Counted from the stretch's first letter, positions 1-11,336 are shown. The stretch is DNA of 64,000 nt from Galeopsis tetrahit (GCA_963675135.1 OY776124.1:18598066-18662065); one strand, 5' to 3'. Numbers and translations are program-made. Notes: generated from the sequence alone by a model not told the origin.

Positions 1-289
1 AGGAAACAGATCCAAGAATAGCCGCCAAGAGGAGTTGGTCCTGTTTGAACCAACGAGTGGAATCCTCGGGGTGGGTAGCGGCATCAGGCTGCTTCAAAGT
101 GCCGTCGATATGGCCAGTTAGTGAGAGACCGTTCAATAAGGCGCGGAGATGAGTGCGCCATGAGGGGAAATTTGTGGTCGTAAGTTTAATAGGTAAATGA
201 TGATGAGCGGAAATAGGGATCAATGATGGTGGCTGTGTAGTTGTTGGAGGGGTGATAGTACCAGATTCAGAGTTTTCAGAGGTCGACAT
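1..289 (-). CDS. Copia gag N-terminus, cut by window edge
   Basis: An open frame starts at the ATG at 289-287 on the minus strand and runs unbroken off the left edge (96 codons visible). After a Ser/Thr/Pro-rich start it reads LPIKLTTTNFPSWRTHLRAL and later LTGHIDGT. This is the usual N-terminus of gag in RE1-like plant Copia elements, whose product packages the element RNA. A tRNA-iMet primer site and a short LTR lie just upstream in the right order and orientation, which supports the start codon. The rest of gag and all of pol are outside the window. No stop or frameshift is visible in the part present. Assignment to gag is firm; the exact lineage is inferred from the look of the sequence only. 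Confidence 0.85.
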   Translation of the reverse strand, partial: MSTSENSESGTITPPTTTQPPSLIPISAHHHLPIKLTTTNFPSWRTHLRALLNGLSLTGHIDGTLKQPDAATHPEDSTRWFKQDQLLLAAILGSVS

Positions 290-348
290 GGCTAGCGGAA
301 GAGAAAAGTGAACAGATCAGAGAAAGGCTCGTGAGAGAATGGCTTAAA

Positions 349-357
349 CTGATACCA
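349..357 (-). promoter_or_regulatory. tRNA-iMet primer binding site of left Copia
   Basis: The minus strand reads TGGTATCAG, the first nine bases of the standard plant Copia primer site complementary to the 3' end of initiator methionine tRNA. It sits between the short LTR (358-494) and the gag start at 289, as expected. Confidence 0.75.
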
Positions 358-494
358 TATAAGATCAATTAGTTTGTTATATAAAAGTGCACTGTATATA
401 TGTTGCAGATTAAGTTGATTCTATTTATCAGAGATGTACATCATATATATAGAATACAAAGAGATAAGATTTTACAGATATTTGAATTGTAACA
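358..494 (-). repeat. Short 5' LTR of left-edge Copia
   Basis: On the minus strand this begins TGTTACA at 494 and ends next to the primer site with TTATA, where TTACA would be the usual LTR end, so one base may have mutated. At about 137 bp it is short, but RE1-like LTRs can be this small and the Copia LTR at 62516-62691 is only 176 bp. The partner LTR lies outside the window, so the left boundary rests on the primer site and the right boundary on the TGTT start only. Confidence 0.55.
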
Positions 495-600
495 AACTCC
501 TAAAATCAGGGTTTATCTCTTTGACTATTATTTGAATTGATATTTCTAGATTCCTCCTTTATATGTATGAGCTGATAGAGAAAGCGTGCAAAAAGTAGTG
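495..600. other. Spacer between Copia LTR and outer LTR remnant
   Basis: About 100 bp of AT-rich sequence with no recognised feature. It separates the left Copia LTR from the degraded end of the outer Sirevirus LTR. Confidence 0.4.
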
Positions 601-1070
601 TGCCCATTTTAAAGATTATACTCGTTTACTGATTATGGAAAACATTTGTAAATAAATTCATACAAGATCAGCTGACTTGATGTCTGCTGATATAGATGAC
701 TTTCTTAAAACGGACTGAACTCTTGACTTCGACCTCAGATTTTTCTCCATAATATGTTTTCGAACTCAAAACGACGAGCCCAACAAGCAAACATGCATAT
801 GCAGAATGTAAACATGCACGCTAAATCAATAAATAACACAGTTATTTATAGTAGTTCGACCTCCACACCTACATCCACTCTCACGACTTAATCGTGATAT
901 TAATCCTTTAACACTGTAAAGGGTCTACCCATATTTAACGTGCCAAGAGTAACACGTCTTGCTACTTTATAGTCCCAAGAGAAGACTTTGATCAAGATAC
1001 ACATCTTTTATTGTATACGAATCTACTTGTTATTGGGAGAACAAGTACTCTTACAGAGGTGGCTTTTTGT

Positions 1071-1299
1071 TACTCCCTCCGTCCCAGTGAAAGCTACACA
1101 ACTTTCCTTTTTTGTCTATCTCAATGAAAGCTACCCATTCCTTTTTTGGTAACTATTCTCTCTCACATTTCATTATATTTTTCTCTCTTTCAATCACATC
1201 ACCTCTAATACGTACATCTACTTATTATATTAGTATTTCTTAACCTCCGTGCCCGGAGGCCGGAACTCATGGGGAGCTTTCCCCGGGATGGAGGGAGTA
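1071..1299. mobile_element. Stowaway-type MITE in outer LTR
   Basis: Bounded by TA dinucleotides (1071-1072 and 1298-1299) with inverted ends CTCCCTCCGTCCC and its complement GGGATGGAGGGAG. That is the classic Stowaway (Tc1/mariner-derived) terminal motif with TA target duplication. It is 229 bp long and has no coding capacity. Confidence 0.88.
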
Positions 1300-1942
1300 C
1301 TTTTTTGTGTATCACTCAACCTAACTTCTGAGGGTTTAGGATATAAGGTTGATTTCGCGGATGGACTAAGTATGAGAATTTCCCTTACAATCTGATTTAG
1401 TTTTAAGCTAGGATTGAGAAATTCTTTCTAAGCTTTGGATATGTGTATGACAATAATGGCTTAGATGAGCTCACCCACTAGGGTAAGGGTATAGATGCTT
1501 GTTGGATTCTTTTGTGAATGTGTTCTTGAGCTCTACTGATTTCTGGACTTAGGCATCTTGCTCGACCTTGCATCACCCTCGCCTCTATTGTGAGTTATGA
1601 TATGAACCCATATATGTAGTGAGGATTCATGAATGTTACCTTTGGAGGATGACATTCAAATCCCACTATCTCAGGAAACACAATCTATAGATTGAAGCTA
1701 TTGATTATTACCGTTTGGCTAGTAATAATCAATGCTTCTTTGACTTTTCTTTCTTGAGCCTTGTGCCTTGTTATAATCTTGATGTCTGTTGTCGTCTTTC
1801 TATTAGTCCACGTCAGCTCTGATGTGACTATTCAATGCTTGATACAAAAATTCAGTTGATTTACTCAACTCATCTTGGGATCATCTCTTCTGACCTTGAC
1901 ACTTGGCTTCTGATTGCTTCCTTAGTTGTATGAACCTTTTTG

Positions 1943-1959
1943 TTTAGTCAAGTATACTT
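1943..1959. repeat. Target-site duplication of LINE A, left copy
   Basis: TTTAGTCAAGTATACTT, 17 bp, identical to 21105-21121. It marks the 3' (minus-strand) end of LINE A just after a short A-run (TTTTTT on the plus strand). Confidence 0.95.
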
Positions 1960-1982
1960 TTTTGACGGAAATATAACATTCA

Positions 1983-3097
1983 TTAAGCATTTAAATCGGC
2001 ATCATAAGCGTTCTTACAGCAGGAAAGTGGTATAGTAGAGAAATTAAACTCTTTTATAAATAGGGCAAAATTAGCTAAAGCATGGGCAACCCCGTTGCCT
2101 TCACGTTTCTTCCAGCTAAAATGGATTTCGACAAATGAAACCTTTATCTCATGGATCGTTGACACCAAATCACCCAACCTAGAATAATCCAGCATTGACT
2201 TAGAAAGAGCATTAAAGCAGATAAGGGAGTCAGTCTCAACAATAATCTTTTGAACACCCTGTTGCTTTGCAATCTGAATACCTCTTAAGATAGCTACCGC
2301 CTCTGCCTCTTCTGGGCTAAGGATCCCAACCTTGAAGTCTGTAAAGCACCATAGAATTGACCCGTTAGCGTCTCGAGGAGCACCTCCCAACCCAGCTGTG
2401 TTTTCTTCGAAGAAGGCTCCGTCCGTATTCAATTTAATCCATCCATGCTCAGGTGGTCTCCATTTTCCATCATCTCTGTTTCTCTCCGATCGCTTAGTCC
2501 CCTGTCTCAATGCAGCTCTCTTGAACTCAGCCACTAAACTTTGAGCCGATTCACACAGAAAATGAAGCTCAAGATTTTTATCCTCAAAGTAGAATTTGTT
2601 ATGAGCATACCATGACATCCACAGAGTAGTGATAAAGATTTGGATGTTCTCCTGATCTAAATCCTCAAACATTTTCATGATCCATTCCTCAATTGGCTCT
2701 TTACTATTAAGATTTGAAGATAAAGCTAACCTGTTGGCAAGGCAGGTCCAGATTTTTGCTGAATCAGGGCAGTCTCTGAGAGCATGCTCCATAGTTTCAA
2801 TATCCCCACCACATCTCTTACAGAATGGACTAACATCAATGAATCAGCCAATAAGGTTGATGCTGACCGGAATGATCTGAGCGAAAACTCTCCACATAAA
2901 AACTTGAATCTTAGGCATCACTGGGAGCTTCCATATCCACTTCCATCTTGAACAGTAGATAGAAGAGAGTTCACATTCGTTCTCACACCACTTGGAGTAA
3001 CCAGATTTGACTGGGTACAATCTGTTCTTTGAGAAGGCCCAAGTGAGCACATCCGGGTCTGACAGTCGGTGAAGAGGCAAATTTCTGATGCGCAAAG
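1983..3097 (-). pseudogene. LINE A ORF2 C-terminus: zf-RVT and RNase H
   Basis: The 3' part of LINE A ORF2 lies downstream (on the minus strand) of the Sirevirus 1 insertion. The piece 3095-2844 carries the Trp-rich zf-RVT region (KWIWKLPVMPKIQVFMWRVF). A frame change near 2850 leads into 2792-1983, which has the end of zf-RVT (HALRDCPDS) and a complete RVT_3-type RNase H with acidic residues in LNTDGAF, EEAEAVAIL and VETDSL. In plant L1 elements this domain removes RNA from RNA/DNA hybrids during copying. The stop at 1983-1985 is the natural ORF2 end. The frameshift and the 13-kb insertion upstream make it non-functional. Confidence 0.9.
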
Positions 3098-3102
3098 CTT
3101 CT
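3098..3102. repeat. Target-site duplication of Sirevirus 1, left copy
   Basis: CTTCT, directly repeated at 16229-16233 after the 3' LTR. It is the 5-bp duplication expected of a Copia integrase. Confidence 0.93.
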
Positions 3103-4395
3103 TGTTGGGATATGAATCCTAGAACAAGTCCTAAATGTTGATGAAAGATAAAAGATGAAGTTTTGATAAGCCAAAAGTAGACTTGAATATTTTCTAAGTG
3201 TTGACTGATCTAGTCTAGTTAGGAAGAAGTCATCTTGAACAGATCAGTAGGGTTCACATGAGTTAACATATGAAAAGACAAGTATGTATAATTGATATCG
3301 TATTATTACTTCATATGTGTTTATATTAACTGTTTAGATTGTTATTGAGCTATGAATAATTGTTGTATAGAGCTCATAATTTTGAATGTAATAGATAGAT
3401 TATTTGTATAGTTTTCTCAGTTGACTAAGCTTTATAACAAGAGCTTAATGTAATGTAATAGTCTTGTTAGGATTAGATGATAGGACTAGATTATTTCTAT
3501 GTTGTAATCTGAAGAAGTCTACTGCACAAGACAAGTAGAAGACGCAGTCTACTACTTAAGGACAAGACAGGTGCGCGACTCAACAAGACAGGTCAACTTG
3601 AAGTTATTTACAAAAGCGTGTTGAAGATAAAGATTGAAGAGTTAGTTAAGGAATAACTAATTAACTGAAGAAACGCGTGAAAGGATAAGAAGAATCAGTT
3701 ACAAGTTAGTTTTCAAGAAAAGGTTGTTACACAACTGAAAGTTCTTGGAATTGAAAGTCTATAAATACCTCATGGTATTGATTCATTAGAGACTACTGAT
3801 AATACTGCATACAAAAGCATTATTGGAGATTCAAAGAAGAAAATACTCTCAGAGATTGAAGTTCAGAAAGTGAAGTTACACAAGTCAAGTGAAGATCGAA
3901 GAAGACTACTACTGAACAAAGAGAAGTTTTATTTTTGTTTTACTGTTTCAAGTTGCTAGATACTTGTAAATCGCTAGTAAGATCGTAGAAGCACTTGGTA
4001 GTGTTGTCGAGAAGATCTAAGTCTTATATCTTGGGACTCAAAACCACAAGAACACTCGATTGGAAGAGTTAATAAATTTCACGACTGGAGTTGTGAGAGT
4101 GGATGTAGACAAGTTGTCGAACCACTATAAAATTGTTGTGTGTTGATTTACTTTACTGTTTGTTTCATTGATTAATTGTTTGATTGCCTATCTAAACAAG
4201 ACAAGTAGAGTGTTCATAAAGAAGTTCGAATTACGAATATAAGTTGAGTATAAATTTAATTGGGCTCATTGTTACTTTGATAAATTCCGCATTACGTATT
4301 CTAATATATTGAAAGAATTTTAAAAGTCTATTCACCCCTCCCCTCTAGACTTTTACTAGCTTACTCAATATTATAAACTCAACTTGGGACCAACA
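3103..4395 (+). repeat. 5' LTR of Sirevirus 1
   Basis: Starts TGTTGGGATATG and ends GGGACCAACA. The promoter TATA box is probably TATAAATA at 3760-3767. A CCCCTCCCCTCTAGACTTTT block near 4338 also occurs, inverted, at the end of the solo LTR at 27298-28745, showing that the two families are related. Confidence 0.96.
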
Positions 4396-4397
4396 AG

Positions 4398-4409
4398 TGG
4401 TATCAGAGC
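4398..4409 (+). promoter_or_regulatory. Primer binding site of Sirevirus 1
   Basis: TGGTATCAGAGC, two bases after the 5' LTR and complementary to the 3' end of initiator methionine tRNA. It primes minus-strand DNA synthesis. Confidence 0.95.
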
Positions 4410-4557
4410 AGTGGTTTTCGGACTGCTGTTTCTTGATAACATTTAAAGACTTTGGGAGAAGTCTTGGTTCGTTTCTGTTCTGATTCATTCCACACTTTCT
4501 TGATATATTTGTATCTTGTTTTCTTGCTATTACCCTATCTGATCAAACTGCTAAAAC

Positions 4558-7095
4558 ATGTCTCTTGAGATAAGTGCTAACAAACTTCCCAAGTTCTATG
4601 TTCAGGACTACGACTACTGGAAGTTGAGGATGGAAGCCATTTTCAGCTCAACTCATGATCTGATGGTATCTGTGATCAAAGAAGGACCAGTCGTTACCAT
4701 GATCAGAAATACTGCTACACTGGACCCAACCAAAGAAGTTGGAGAGCTGATTGTTAAACCAAGGTCAGAACTGACTTCTGAAGAAATGCGTCAAAACAAT
4801 TTGGATAGTCTTGCTAAGAATTATATTTTACACACCTTGCCAAACGAGTATCTTGGTAAAGTGTTAAAATGTAAGAGTGCCAAGCAAATGTGGGACAAAC
4901 TAACTGTTCTTTGTGAAGGCACTACGCTGATCAAAGAAAGCAAATTGTCCTCAGCTGTCCAAAGATTTGAAACATTTAAGATGAAGCCAGGTGAATCCAT
5001 TGATGAATTGGATACTCGATTTACTAAAATCATGAATGATCTTGAAGTACTAGGAAAGACTTACACTGAAAGAGAGATTAACCTGAGAATCTTGAAGGCC
5101 TTGGATGAAAGATGGAAAATGGTCAAGATGATCATTAAAACCACACAAGACATTGATTCGTGGCCATCATAAACCATGTTCCAGACTCTTAAGGCGCATG
5201 AGTTCGAATTAGATGAGGAAGAACTAATTGCCAGTAGTGATAGGGAGAAAGCCGTGTCGAAGAACGTTGCCTTCAAGTCTACTTCGTCTAAGAGCTCTAG
5301 AATAGACAGGTCTAAACCTGCTAGCATAAGAGATGAGTTAGACAAGACTGATCTAAGTCTGAAAGATCAGATGAACCTTATGGTTAGGAAATTCGACAGA
5401 CTAAATAAACGCTATGGTAGATATAAAAAGTTCTATAGAGACTATAGAGGTTCGACTTCTAAGAACTCGTCTGAGACAAGACGAGACCGAAACTCGTCCG
5501 AAAGGAGAGACGAAGTCTCGAAAAGTAACAGACGAGATAGAGAGTCAGATGATAGGAAGATTCAGCGTTCTGATAGACGAGATAAGCGAAGGAATAACTC
5601 TCCTATTAAAAAGGCTACTAACGATCCTTTATGCTATAACTGTGAGAAACCAGGTCACTACATTTACGAATGTCCAGACCTGAGCACTGATGATCGTGAA
5701 GAACGCAAGGCAAGAAGGGAAAGAAGATACAACAGGGGTAAGAAGGCAATGATGGCTAATAATGACTCTGAAACGGACTCAGACGAGTTACCATCGTCTT
5801 CGTCTAGCTACCCGTCTGATCAAGATGAAGCATTCATAGTAGATGATGGACTCTGCTGCATGGCTAAAATTGAACAAGAGGTATCATCTGCAACTTCATT
5901 TCAATCATGTGATGAATCAGACTCTGATGAAAGTGATACTGCCAGTAGCAAAGTAGGGAGTAGCCTTCAGCACTCTACTAGTGCAGTTGAAGACGACCTC
6001 CTACTTGCTACCCAGGCATTCATTGAAGTCAGTGACGAAAACATCATTTTAAAACAAGAAATCATTGATCTTAAGGAAGCTCAGTCTAAAGTAGATCCTA
6101 ATATAACAGTCCTAAATGAACGCTTGCAAGAAGAGTTGAGTCAACTCAGAGACAAGTGTGCATTAACAGACAAGTTGTATCAAGACCTACTTAAGACTCA
6201 TGCTACTGAGAAACATGAATTCAATGTTTTAAAAAGCAAGTGCAAAAAGCTTGAAGAACGTAATAAGTTCTTAGAAACTGAGGTTATCACTCTAGACCTT
6301 AAACTTACTGACCTGGTTAACTCTTCTAAGGTTAACCTTGAACTGTCAGATAGGTATAGGGCTCCTGCTGACAAGACAGGCATAGGTGCTGAGACATCAA
6401 GCTCGTCTACTCAAGTTCCTAAGAACCCTACTATTTTCATCTCAAGCTCTTTGACTAATGATAAAGGAAAAGGACCAATGATATACGATATTGGAACTCC
6501 ATCCGAAGGCACTGTACCCAAACAGACTCAAGTTAACATTCCAATTACCAAGGGAGGTAAAAAGAAAGTTAACAACAAGCCTGTTCAGTTTAAGTCAAGT
6601 CAACAAAGGACTAGAAGTCGTGGACGACCTAATCAAGTCAGATACGAGGACTGGTATCCTGAGGAGACGAGTACTAGACAAGTACAGACTAGACGATAAG
6701 AGCCTAGACCTCCTTTCATAAGGCAGTCTCAGCTCTACTCGTCTAGACCTAGACAGGAAGGTCCAAAATATCGTACACAAGCTGTCCTATATCCTCCACC
6801 TTTGTCATATGATATCGAAGGAGAAGAAAGACCTAAACATGTCTATAAACCGTATGGACCTAATGCATATAAACCCTACTCTGACTATCATAGACAAATG
6901 CCTGCTCAAGTAGAGATCAAGTCGAAAGGCTATCTCCAAAGAGTAGACCCGAACTCGACTGATAGGCCAGATAAGGACAACAAGGTCTTATTTTGCAACA
7001 AATATGGTCGAAAGCTCAGAAGATCAAACTTGTTCAGGACTCCAATGTACATTTGGATTCCATTGAACTCGACTAACCCCCCAGGACCCCAATAA
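4558..7095 (+). pseudogene. Sirevirus 1 gag, two in-frame stops
   Basis: One reading frame from the ATG at 4558 to the TAA at 7093-7095, interrupted by TAA at 5170-5172 and 6697-6699. The N-terminal part (to about 5250) is the UBN2-type Copia gag domain (FYVQDYDYWKLRMEAIF, AKQMWDKLTVLCEGT). A basic Arg/Ser/Asp-rich stretch follows, then a CCHC zinc knuckle, CYNCEKPGHYIYEC, at about 5632-5673. Next come an acidic Ser-rich region, a coiled-coil-like segment (about 6030-6330) and a Pro/Tyr-rich tail. Aligned with the gag at 23148, the first stop falls where that copy has Gln, so CAA to TAA is the simplest cause. Gag forms the particle and binds RNA; this copy would yield only short products without readthrough. 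Confidence 0.92.
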
Positions 7096-7115
7096 ACAAG
7101 GAGGGTACCTAAATT

Positions 7116-10100
7116 ATGGAATATCATCTAATGCAGGGTCGACTCGATCTATACAAGAAGGGTGGCTCAGTAGGAGAAACCTGGTACATAAATAGTGGTT
7201 GTTCACACCACATGACTGGTACCAAGGCTCTCTTATCAAGCTACCATGAGCAAGAAGGACCAAAAGTGATATTTGGTGATAGCTCCACTGCTGTTACTAA
7301 AGGATTTGGTTACATTCGGAATGGAGACATAGAGATCCAAGATGTCTCATATGTTGAAGGCTTGAAATACAATTTACTCTCTGTTTCACAATTTTGTGAT
7401 CGAGGTTACAAAGTGCAGTTCAAAAGTCAAAAGTGCGAAATCATAGACAAGAGGACTCATACCGTACTACTCGTCGGCATAAAACAAGGTAGTGTATACA
7501 TTGTGAATTGGAATAGTTGTCCACGGGACACTTGTCTTCTTACTAAGACACCCAAAGAGGTCAGTTGGCTTTGGCATAGACGCCTTTGCCACATGAACTT
7601 TAAGGTTATTAATAAGATTGCAAGAGATTACCTCGTTGAAGGTATCCCCAACGAAATCTATTTCAAATCACATGTATGCGATGCCTGTCAGAAAGGTAAA
7701 CAAGTGAAGGGTTCCTTTAAATCTATCCCATCCCTCTCAACAAGTAGAGTTCTTGAACTTCTACATATGGACTTACATGGCCCAATAACTCCTCCAACTT
7801 TGAACGGTAGAAGATACACACTTGTTGTGGTAGATGACTATTCTAAGTTCACTTGGGTAGTCTTCTTACACAAGAAGAGTGATACACAAACACTCCTACC
7901 TGATCTGTTGAAGAAGATACAAGTTGAGAAGAATCAGTCCATTGTCAAGATCCGTAGTGACAAGGGTACTGAATTTATTAACTGCTATATTAAAGAATTT
8001 TGTTCTAAGCGTGGCATCCAGCACCTTACTAGTGCAACAAGGACACCACAACAAAATGGAGTAGCAGAGCGAAGGAACATAACCCTTAAGGAGGCCTGCA
8101 GGACCATGCTGACAGAGTATAATACTCCTCAGAAGTTTTGGGCAGAAGCGATCAATACTGCATGCCATTCCCAAAACAGAAGTGCTATCAATAAAGCACT
8201 AGGTAAGACGCCCTATGAGGTATGGAAAGGTCGAAAACCCAGAGTTTCATATTTTCATATATTTGGTTGTAAGTGTTTTATCCATAACAATGGGAAAAGC
8301 AAGTTGAATGCATTCGATGCTAAGGCAGACGAGGGGATATTCTTAGGATACTCCTCGACTAGCAAAGCATTCAGAGTATTCAACTATTCTACCCTATGTA
8401 TGGAAGAAACACCACATGTAGTTTTCGATGAATCTCTACAGGACTCGTCTACCGACCAGATCAGTAAGAAGGTAACTGATCTGTCGATACAAACTGACCA
8501 AGAATCAGAGGTTTATGAATCTGTTCAAGCTTATAACCCGTTCATGAAAGCTCTCGAGTCAGATGATCAGGAGAAGGTAAGTTCTCAAGGTAACTCCACT
8601 AGACCAGTTGACATGCCTGAACTAGTCGACTCGTCTACTCCTATTAAATCTTCTGATGTAAATGATATTGAAATGCATGATGCTATAACTGATCTAGATG
8701 ATGATAATATGCTTACTAAGACTAGAAAAACATGGAAATCTGCTCATGATACTGAAAATATCATTGGTGACTCTACTGTTGGTGTGAAGACTAGACAACA
8801 ACTCTTTGAGTCACAAGAACAACCTAGTCCATCTTTGTTTTGCTGGTGTTGTTTCCTCTCATCTATCGAGCCTAAGACCATTAATGAGGCATTGGCTGAT
8901 AGTAATTGGATCATTGCTATGCAAGACGAGTTGAACCAGTTTGTTCGAAATGACGTCTGGGAACTTGTCGATAGACCTAAACATCATAATGTAGTTGGCA
9001 CTCGATGGATTTTCAAGAACAAGAAAGATGAGAATGATGTAGTCGTTAGGAATAAGGCTAGACTAGTAGCCCAAGGCTATTCAAAAGCTGAAGGCATAGA
9101 CTATGATGAAACATATGCTCCTGTTGCTAGACTAGAAGCCATTAGATTGTTTCTTGCATATGCTGCTTACATGAAATTTACCGTATATCAAATGGATGTT
9201 AAAAGTGCATTTCTTAACGGTATTCTTGCGGAAGAAGTGTATGTTGAACAACCTCCAGGTTTCGAAGTCAAAGGTGATCAAGTCTACAGATTAAAGAAGG
9301 CTTTATATGGACTAAAACAAGCTCCAAGAGCATGGTATGATACACTCTCTCTCTTTCTATTAGAAAATGGTTTTACTAAGGGCAAGGTCGATAGAACCCT
9401 ATTCAGAAGACAAGAAGGGAAGGACATCTTACTCGTCCAAATTTACGTAGATGACATCATTTTTGGGTCACCTAACAAAAAGCTGAGTGAAAGTTTTTCA
9501 ACACTCATGCAAAGTAAATTTGAGATGTCTATGATGGGTGAAATGAATTACTTTCTTGGTCTTCAAGTAAAACAGACCCCAGAAGGGATTTTCATAAATC
9601 AAGCAAAGTATACTAGAAATCTACTAGACAAGTATGGTATTAAGACATGCAAGTCTACTGGCGTACCTATGCTACCTACTTACAAGATGGATCCAGACGA
9701 ACAAGGTAAGTGTGCTGATCAAACACATTATCGTGGTCTTATTGGTTCATTACTATACTTGACTGCTAGTAGACCTGATATTGCATTCTCTGTTGGTGTA
9801 TGTGCTCGTTTTCAAGCTAATCCAAAAGAGAGTCATATGGAAACCACTAAAAGGATATTGAAATATTTGAAAGGAACTATCAATCGTGGTATATGGTATC
9901 CCTCAAATGATGATCTATCTCTAAGTGGCTACTCTGATTCTGATTTTGGTGGTTGTAGAATAGATAGGAAATCTACATCTGGTTCTTGTCAATTCTTAGG
10001 CACAAAACTCATTTCATGGTTTTCGAAAAAGCAGACAAGTGTTGCTACCTCTACTACTGAAGCCGAGTACATGGCTGCTGGTAGTTGTTGTAGTCAAATA

Positions 10101-10400
10101 TTGTGGCTTATTCAACAACTTAGAGATTATAATATCTGTGAATCAAATGTTCCCATATTCTGTGATAGTAATAGTGCAATTGCCATTACACAAAATCCTG
10201 TTCTGCACACACGTTGTAAGCACGTCGATGTGAAACACCATTTCATACGTGATCATGTAGAAAAGAAGGATATTCGCATGGAAAAGATTCACACTGATTT
10301 TCAAAGGGCTGATATTTTCACAAAACCATTGGCTGAAGTTCGTTTCCGTGAATTATGCATTAGTCTAGGACTAATTGATCTTGATCCTACTAGTATGTAG
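7116..10400 (+). CDS. Sirevirus 1 pol polyprotein
   Basis: An unbroken 1,094-codon frame, shifted by -1 relative to gag; the frame opens after TAA at 7110-7112. Domains in order: protease remnant (WYINSGCSHHMTG, about 7182-7220), GAG-pre-integrase zinc motif with H-H-C-C (HRRLCHMNF, CDACQKGK), integrase core with the D-D-E acids in LLHMDLHGP, IRSDKGTEF and PQQNGVAERRN, reverse transcriptase with YVDDIIFGS, and RNase H with GYSDSDFGG, TTEAEYMAAG and FCDSNSA. Integrase before RT defines Copia. The striking defect is Asn in place of the catalytic Asp of the protease D-S-G triad; the second Sirevirus keeps Asp. The other catalytic motifs look intact. The true N-terminus depends on how gag-pol is made, which I cannot determine; the ATG at 7116 is only the first in frame. 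Confidence 0.95.
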   Translation: MEYHLMQGRLDLYKKGGSVGETWYINSGCSHHMTGTKALLSSYHEQEGPKVIFGDSSTAVTKGFGYIRNGDIEIQDVSYVEGLKYNLLSVSQFCDRGYKVQFKSQKCEIIDKRTHTVLLVGIKQGSVYIVNWNSCPRDTCLLTKTPKEVSWLWHRRLCHMNFKVINKIARDYLVEGIPNEIYFKSHVCDACQKGKQVKGSFKSIPSLSTSRVLELLHMDLHGPITPPTLNGRRYTLVVVDDYSKFTWVVFLHKKSDTQTLLPDLLKKIQVEKNQSIVKIRSDKGTEFINCYIKEFCSKRGIQHLTSATRTPQQNGVAERRNITLKEACRTMLTEYNTPQKFWAEAINTACHSQNRSAINKALGKTPYEVWKGRKPRVSYFHIFGCKCFIHNNGKSKLNAFDAKADEGIFLGYSSTSKAFRVFNYSTLCMEETPHVVFDESLQDSSTDQISKKVTDLSIQTDQESEVYESVQAYNPFMKALESDDQEKVSSQGNSTRPVDMPELVDSSTPIKSSDVNDIEMHDAITDLDDDNMLTKTRKTWKSAHDTENIIGDSTVGVKTRQQLFESQEQPSPSLFCWCCFLSSIEPKTINEALADSNWIIAMQDELNQFVRNDVWELVDRPKHHNVVGTRWIFKNKKDENDVVVRNKARLVAQGYSKAEGIDYDETYAPVARLEAIRLFLAYAAYMKFTVYQMDVKSAFLNGILAEEVYVEQPPGFEVKGDQVYRLKKALYGLKQAPRAWYDTLSLFLLENGFTKGKVDRTLFRRQEGKDILLVQIYVDDIIFGSPNKKLSESFSTLMQSKFEMSMMGEMNYFLGLQVKQTPEGIFINQAKYTRNLLDKYGIKTCKSTGVPMLPTYKMDPDEQGKCADQTHYRGLIGSLLYLTASRPDIAFSVGVCARFQANPKESHMETTKRILKYLKGTINRGIWYPSNDDLSLSGYSDSDFGGCRIDRKSTSGSCQFLGTKLISWFSKKQTSVATSTTEAEYMAAGSCCSQILWLIQQLRDYNICESNVPIFCDSNSAIAITQNPVLHTRCKHVDVKHHFIRDHVEKKDIRMEKIHTDFQRADIFTKPLAEVRFRELCISLGLIDLDPTSM

Positions 10401-11336
10401 CAATGTACTAACTAGACATGTACATTACTAAGAAGAAAGGAGAAACAGACAAGTTACCACAAAAGCGCAGAGCACTCATCTACTCACTCAAAAGACAGGT
10501 ATACAAGGTCAGACAAGTTGACCAAACAACCCGATGAGGAAGCTGGTAAAGCTGAGGGTGATACTAAGGGAATAAACATCAAAGGGGGAATCTTTGATTT
10601 CTTAAAGATCCTTATGATTGACTCTTAAGTTTGTTAACAGTCATCTTGTTTGAACCTTGACCATTGATTTACATTGATATTCATCTTATTTATTTTACTC
10701 TATCTGTACCTACGATTACACATTACAAATAATAAGACAGGTACATAAAGTTGTTCGACGTTCAGAATAGACAAGCACAGTCGAAGGGGGAACTCGACTG
10801 GTGTTCATAAGACTACTCATCTTGTGCACTTAATCCTACTCGACTTGTGAAGCTTAGGCCTACTCATCTGTTCTGGATGGACTCGAACAGACAAGCTAAG
10901 TGGTCTTGTGATTAAAATATGTTAAGTGTTTATTCGAAACAAATTAAGGGTATTAAAGTAATTTGATATTTCTAAAGTTTGAATAGTCTAGAATTGGATT
11001 TATACACTCCCATTTAATGAGGTGTATACACTCAGTTCGCGCCAAAATTCTACTATGCTAGGTCAGATGAGTACACTCCTCAATTCTACCAATAGGAGAG
11101 GCGGATTTCAACTTTTACAATATCAAATCACATTATCTTCTCGGTTCCATAACTGAATACCAAAAGTCCCGACCGTTGGATCTAATCCTTCAATCTTGGC
11201 CATTGGATCAGAAATTCAGTTTTAAACAAAACCCAACTCTTGCACACATCTTGCCCCACGTTTTCATAACTCTACTAATCTCAAGCATTTGATTTCTTGC
11301 TTATTCAATTCTATTGTTCATAACAATCTTATCACC
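10401..11336 (+). other. Sirevirus 1 spacer between pol and ORF3
   Basis: About 940 bp without a coding frame. It holds two polypurine tracts resembling the one before the 3' LTR, AAAGGGGGAA around 10581-10590 and GAAGGGGGAA around 10784-10792. Multiple PPT copies in this region are a known Sirevirus trait. The 3' part (11160-11336) presumably holds the leader of ORF3; I see no certain promoter. Confidence 0.6.

Larger units (their letters stand above)
600..1959 (-). mobile_element. Outer Sirevirus LTR, 3'-side piece
   Basis: Read on the minus strand this has the landmarks of the window's other Sirevirus LTRs: a GTGAGAGTGGATGTAGGTG motif near 880, a CTATAAA near 855, and the AAGTCTTCTCTTGGGACTATAAAG block near 975. 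The same blocks occur in the LTRs at 3103, 14936 and 27298. It carries a Stowaway MITE at 1071-1299 and stops at the 17-bp target duplication of LINE A (1943-1959), beyond which it continues at 21122. The expected GGGACCAACA end is missing, so the left border (about 600) is eroded. The lineage is known for similar LTRs; joining this piece to 21122 and 40547 is inference from the target duplications. Confidence 0.7.
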
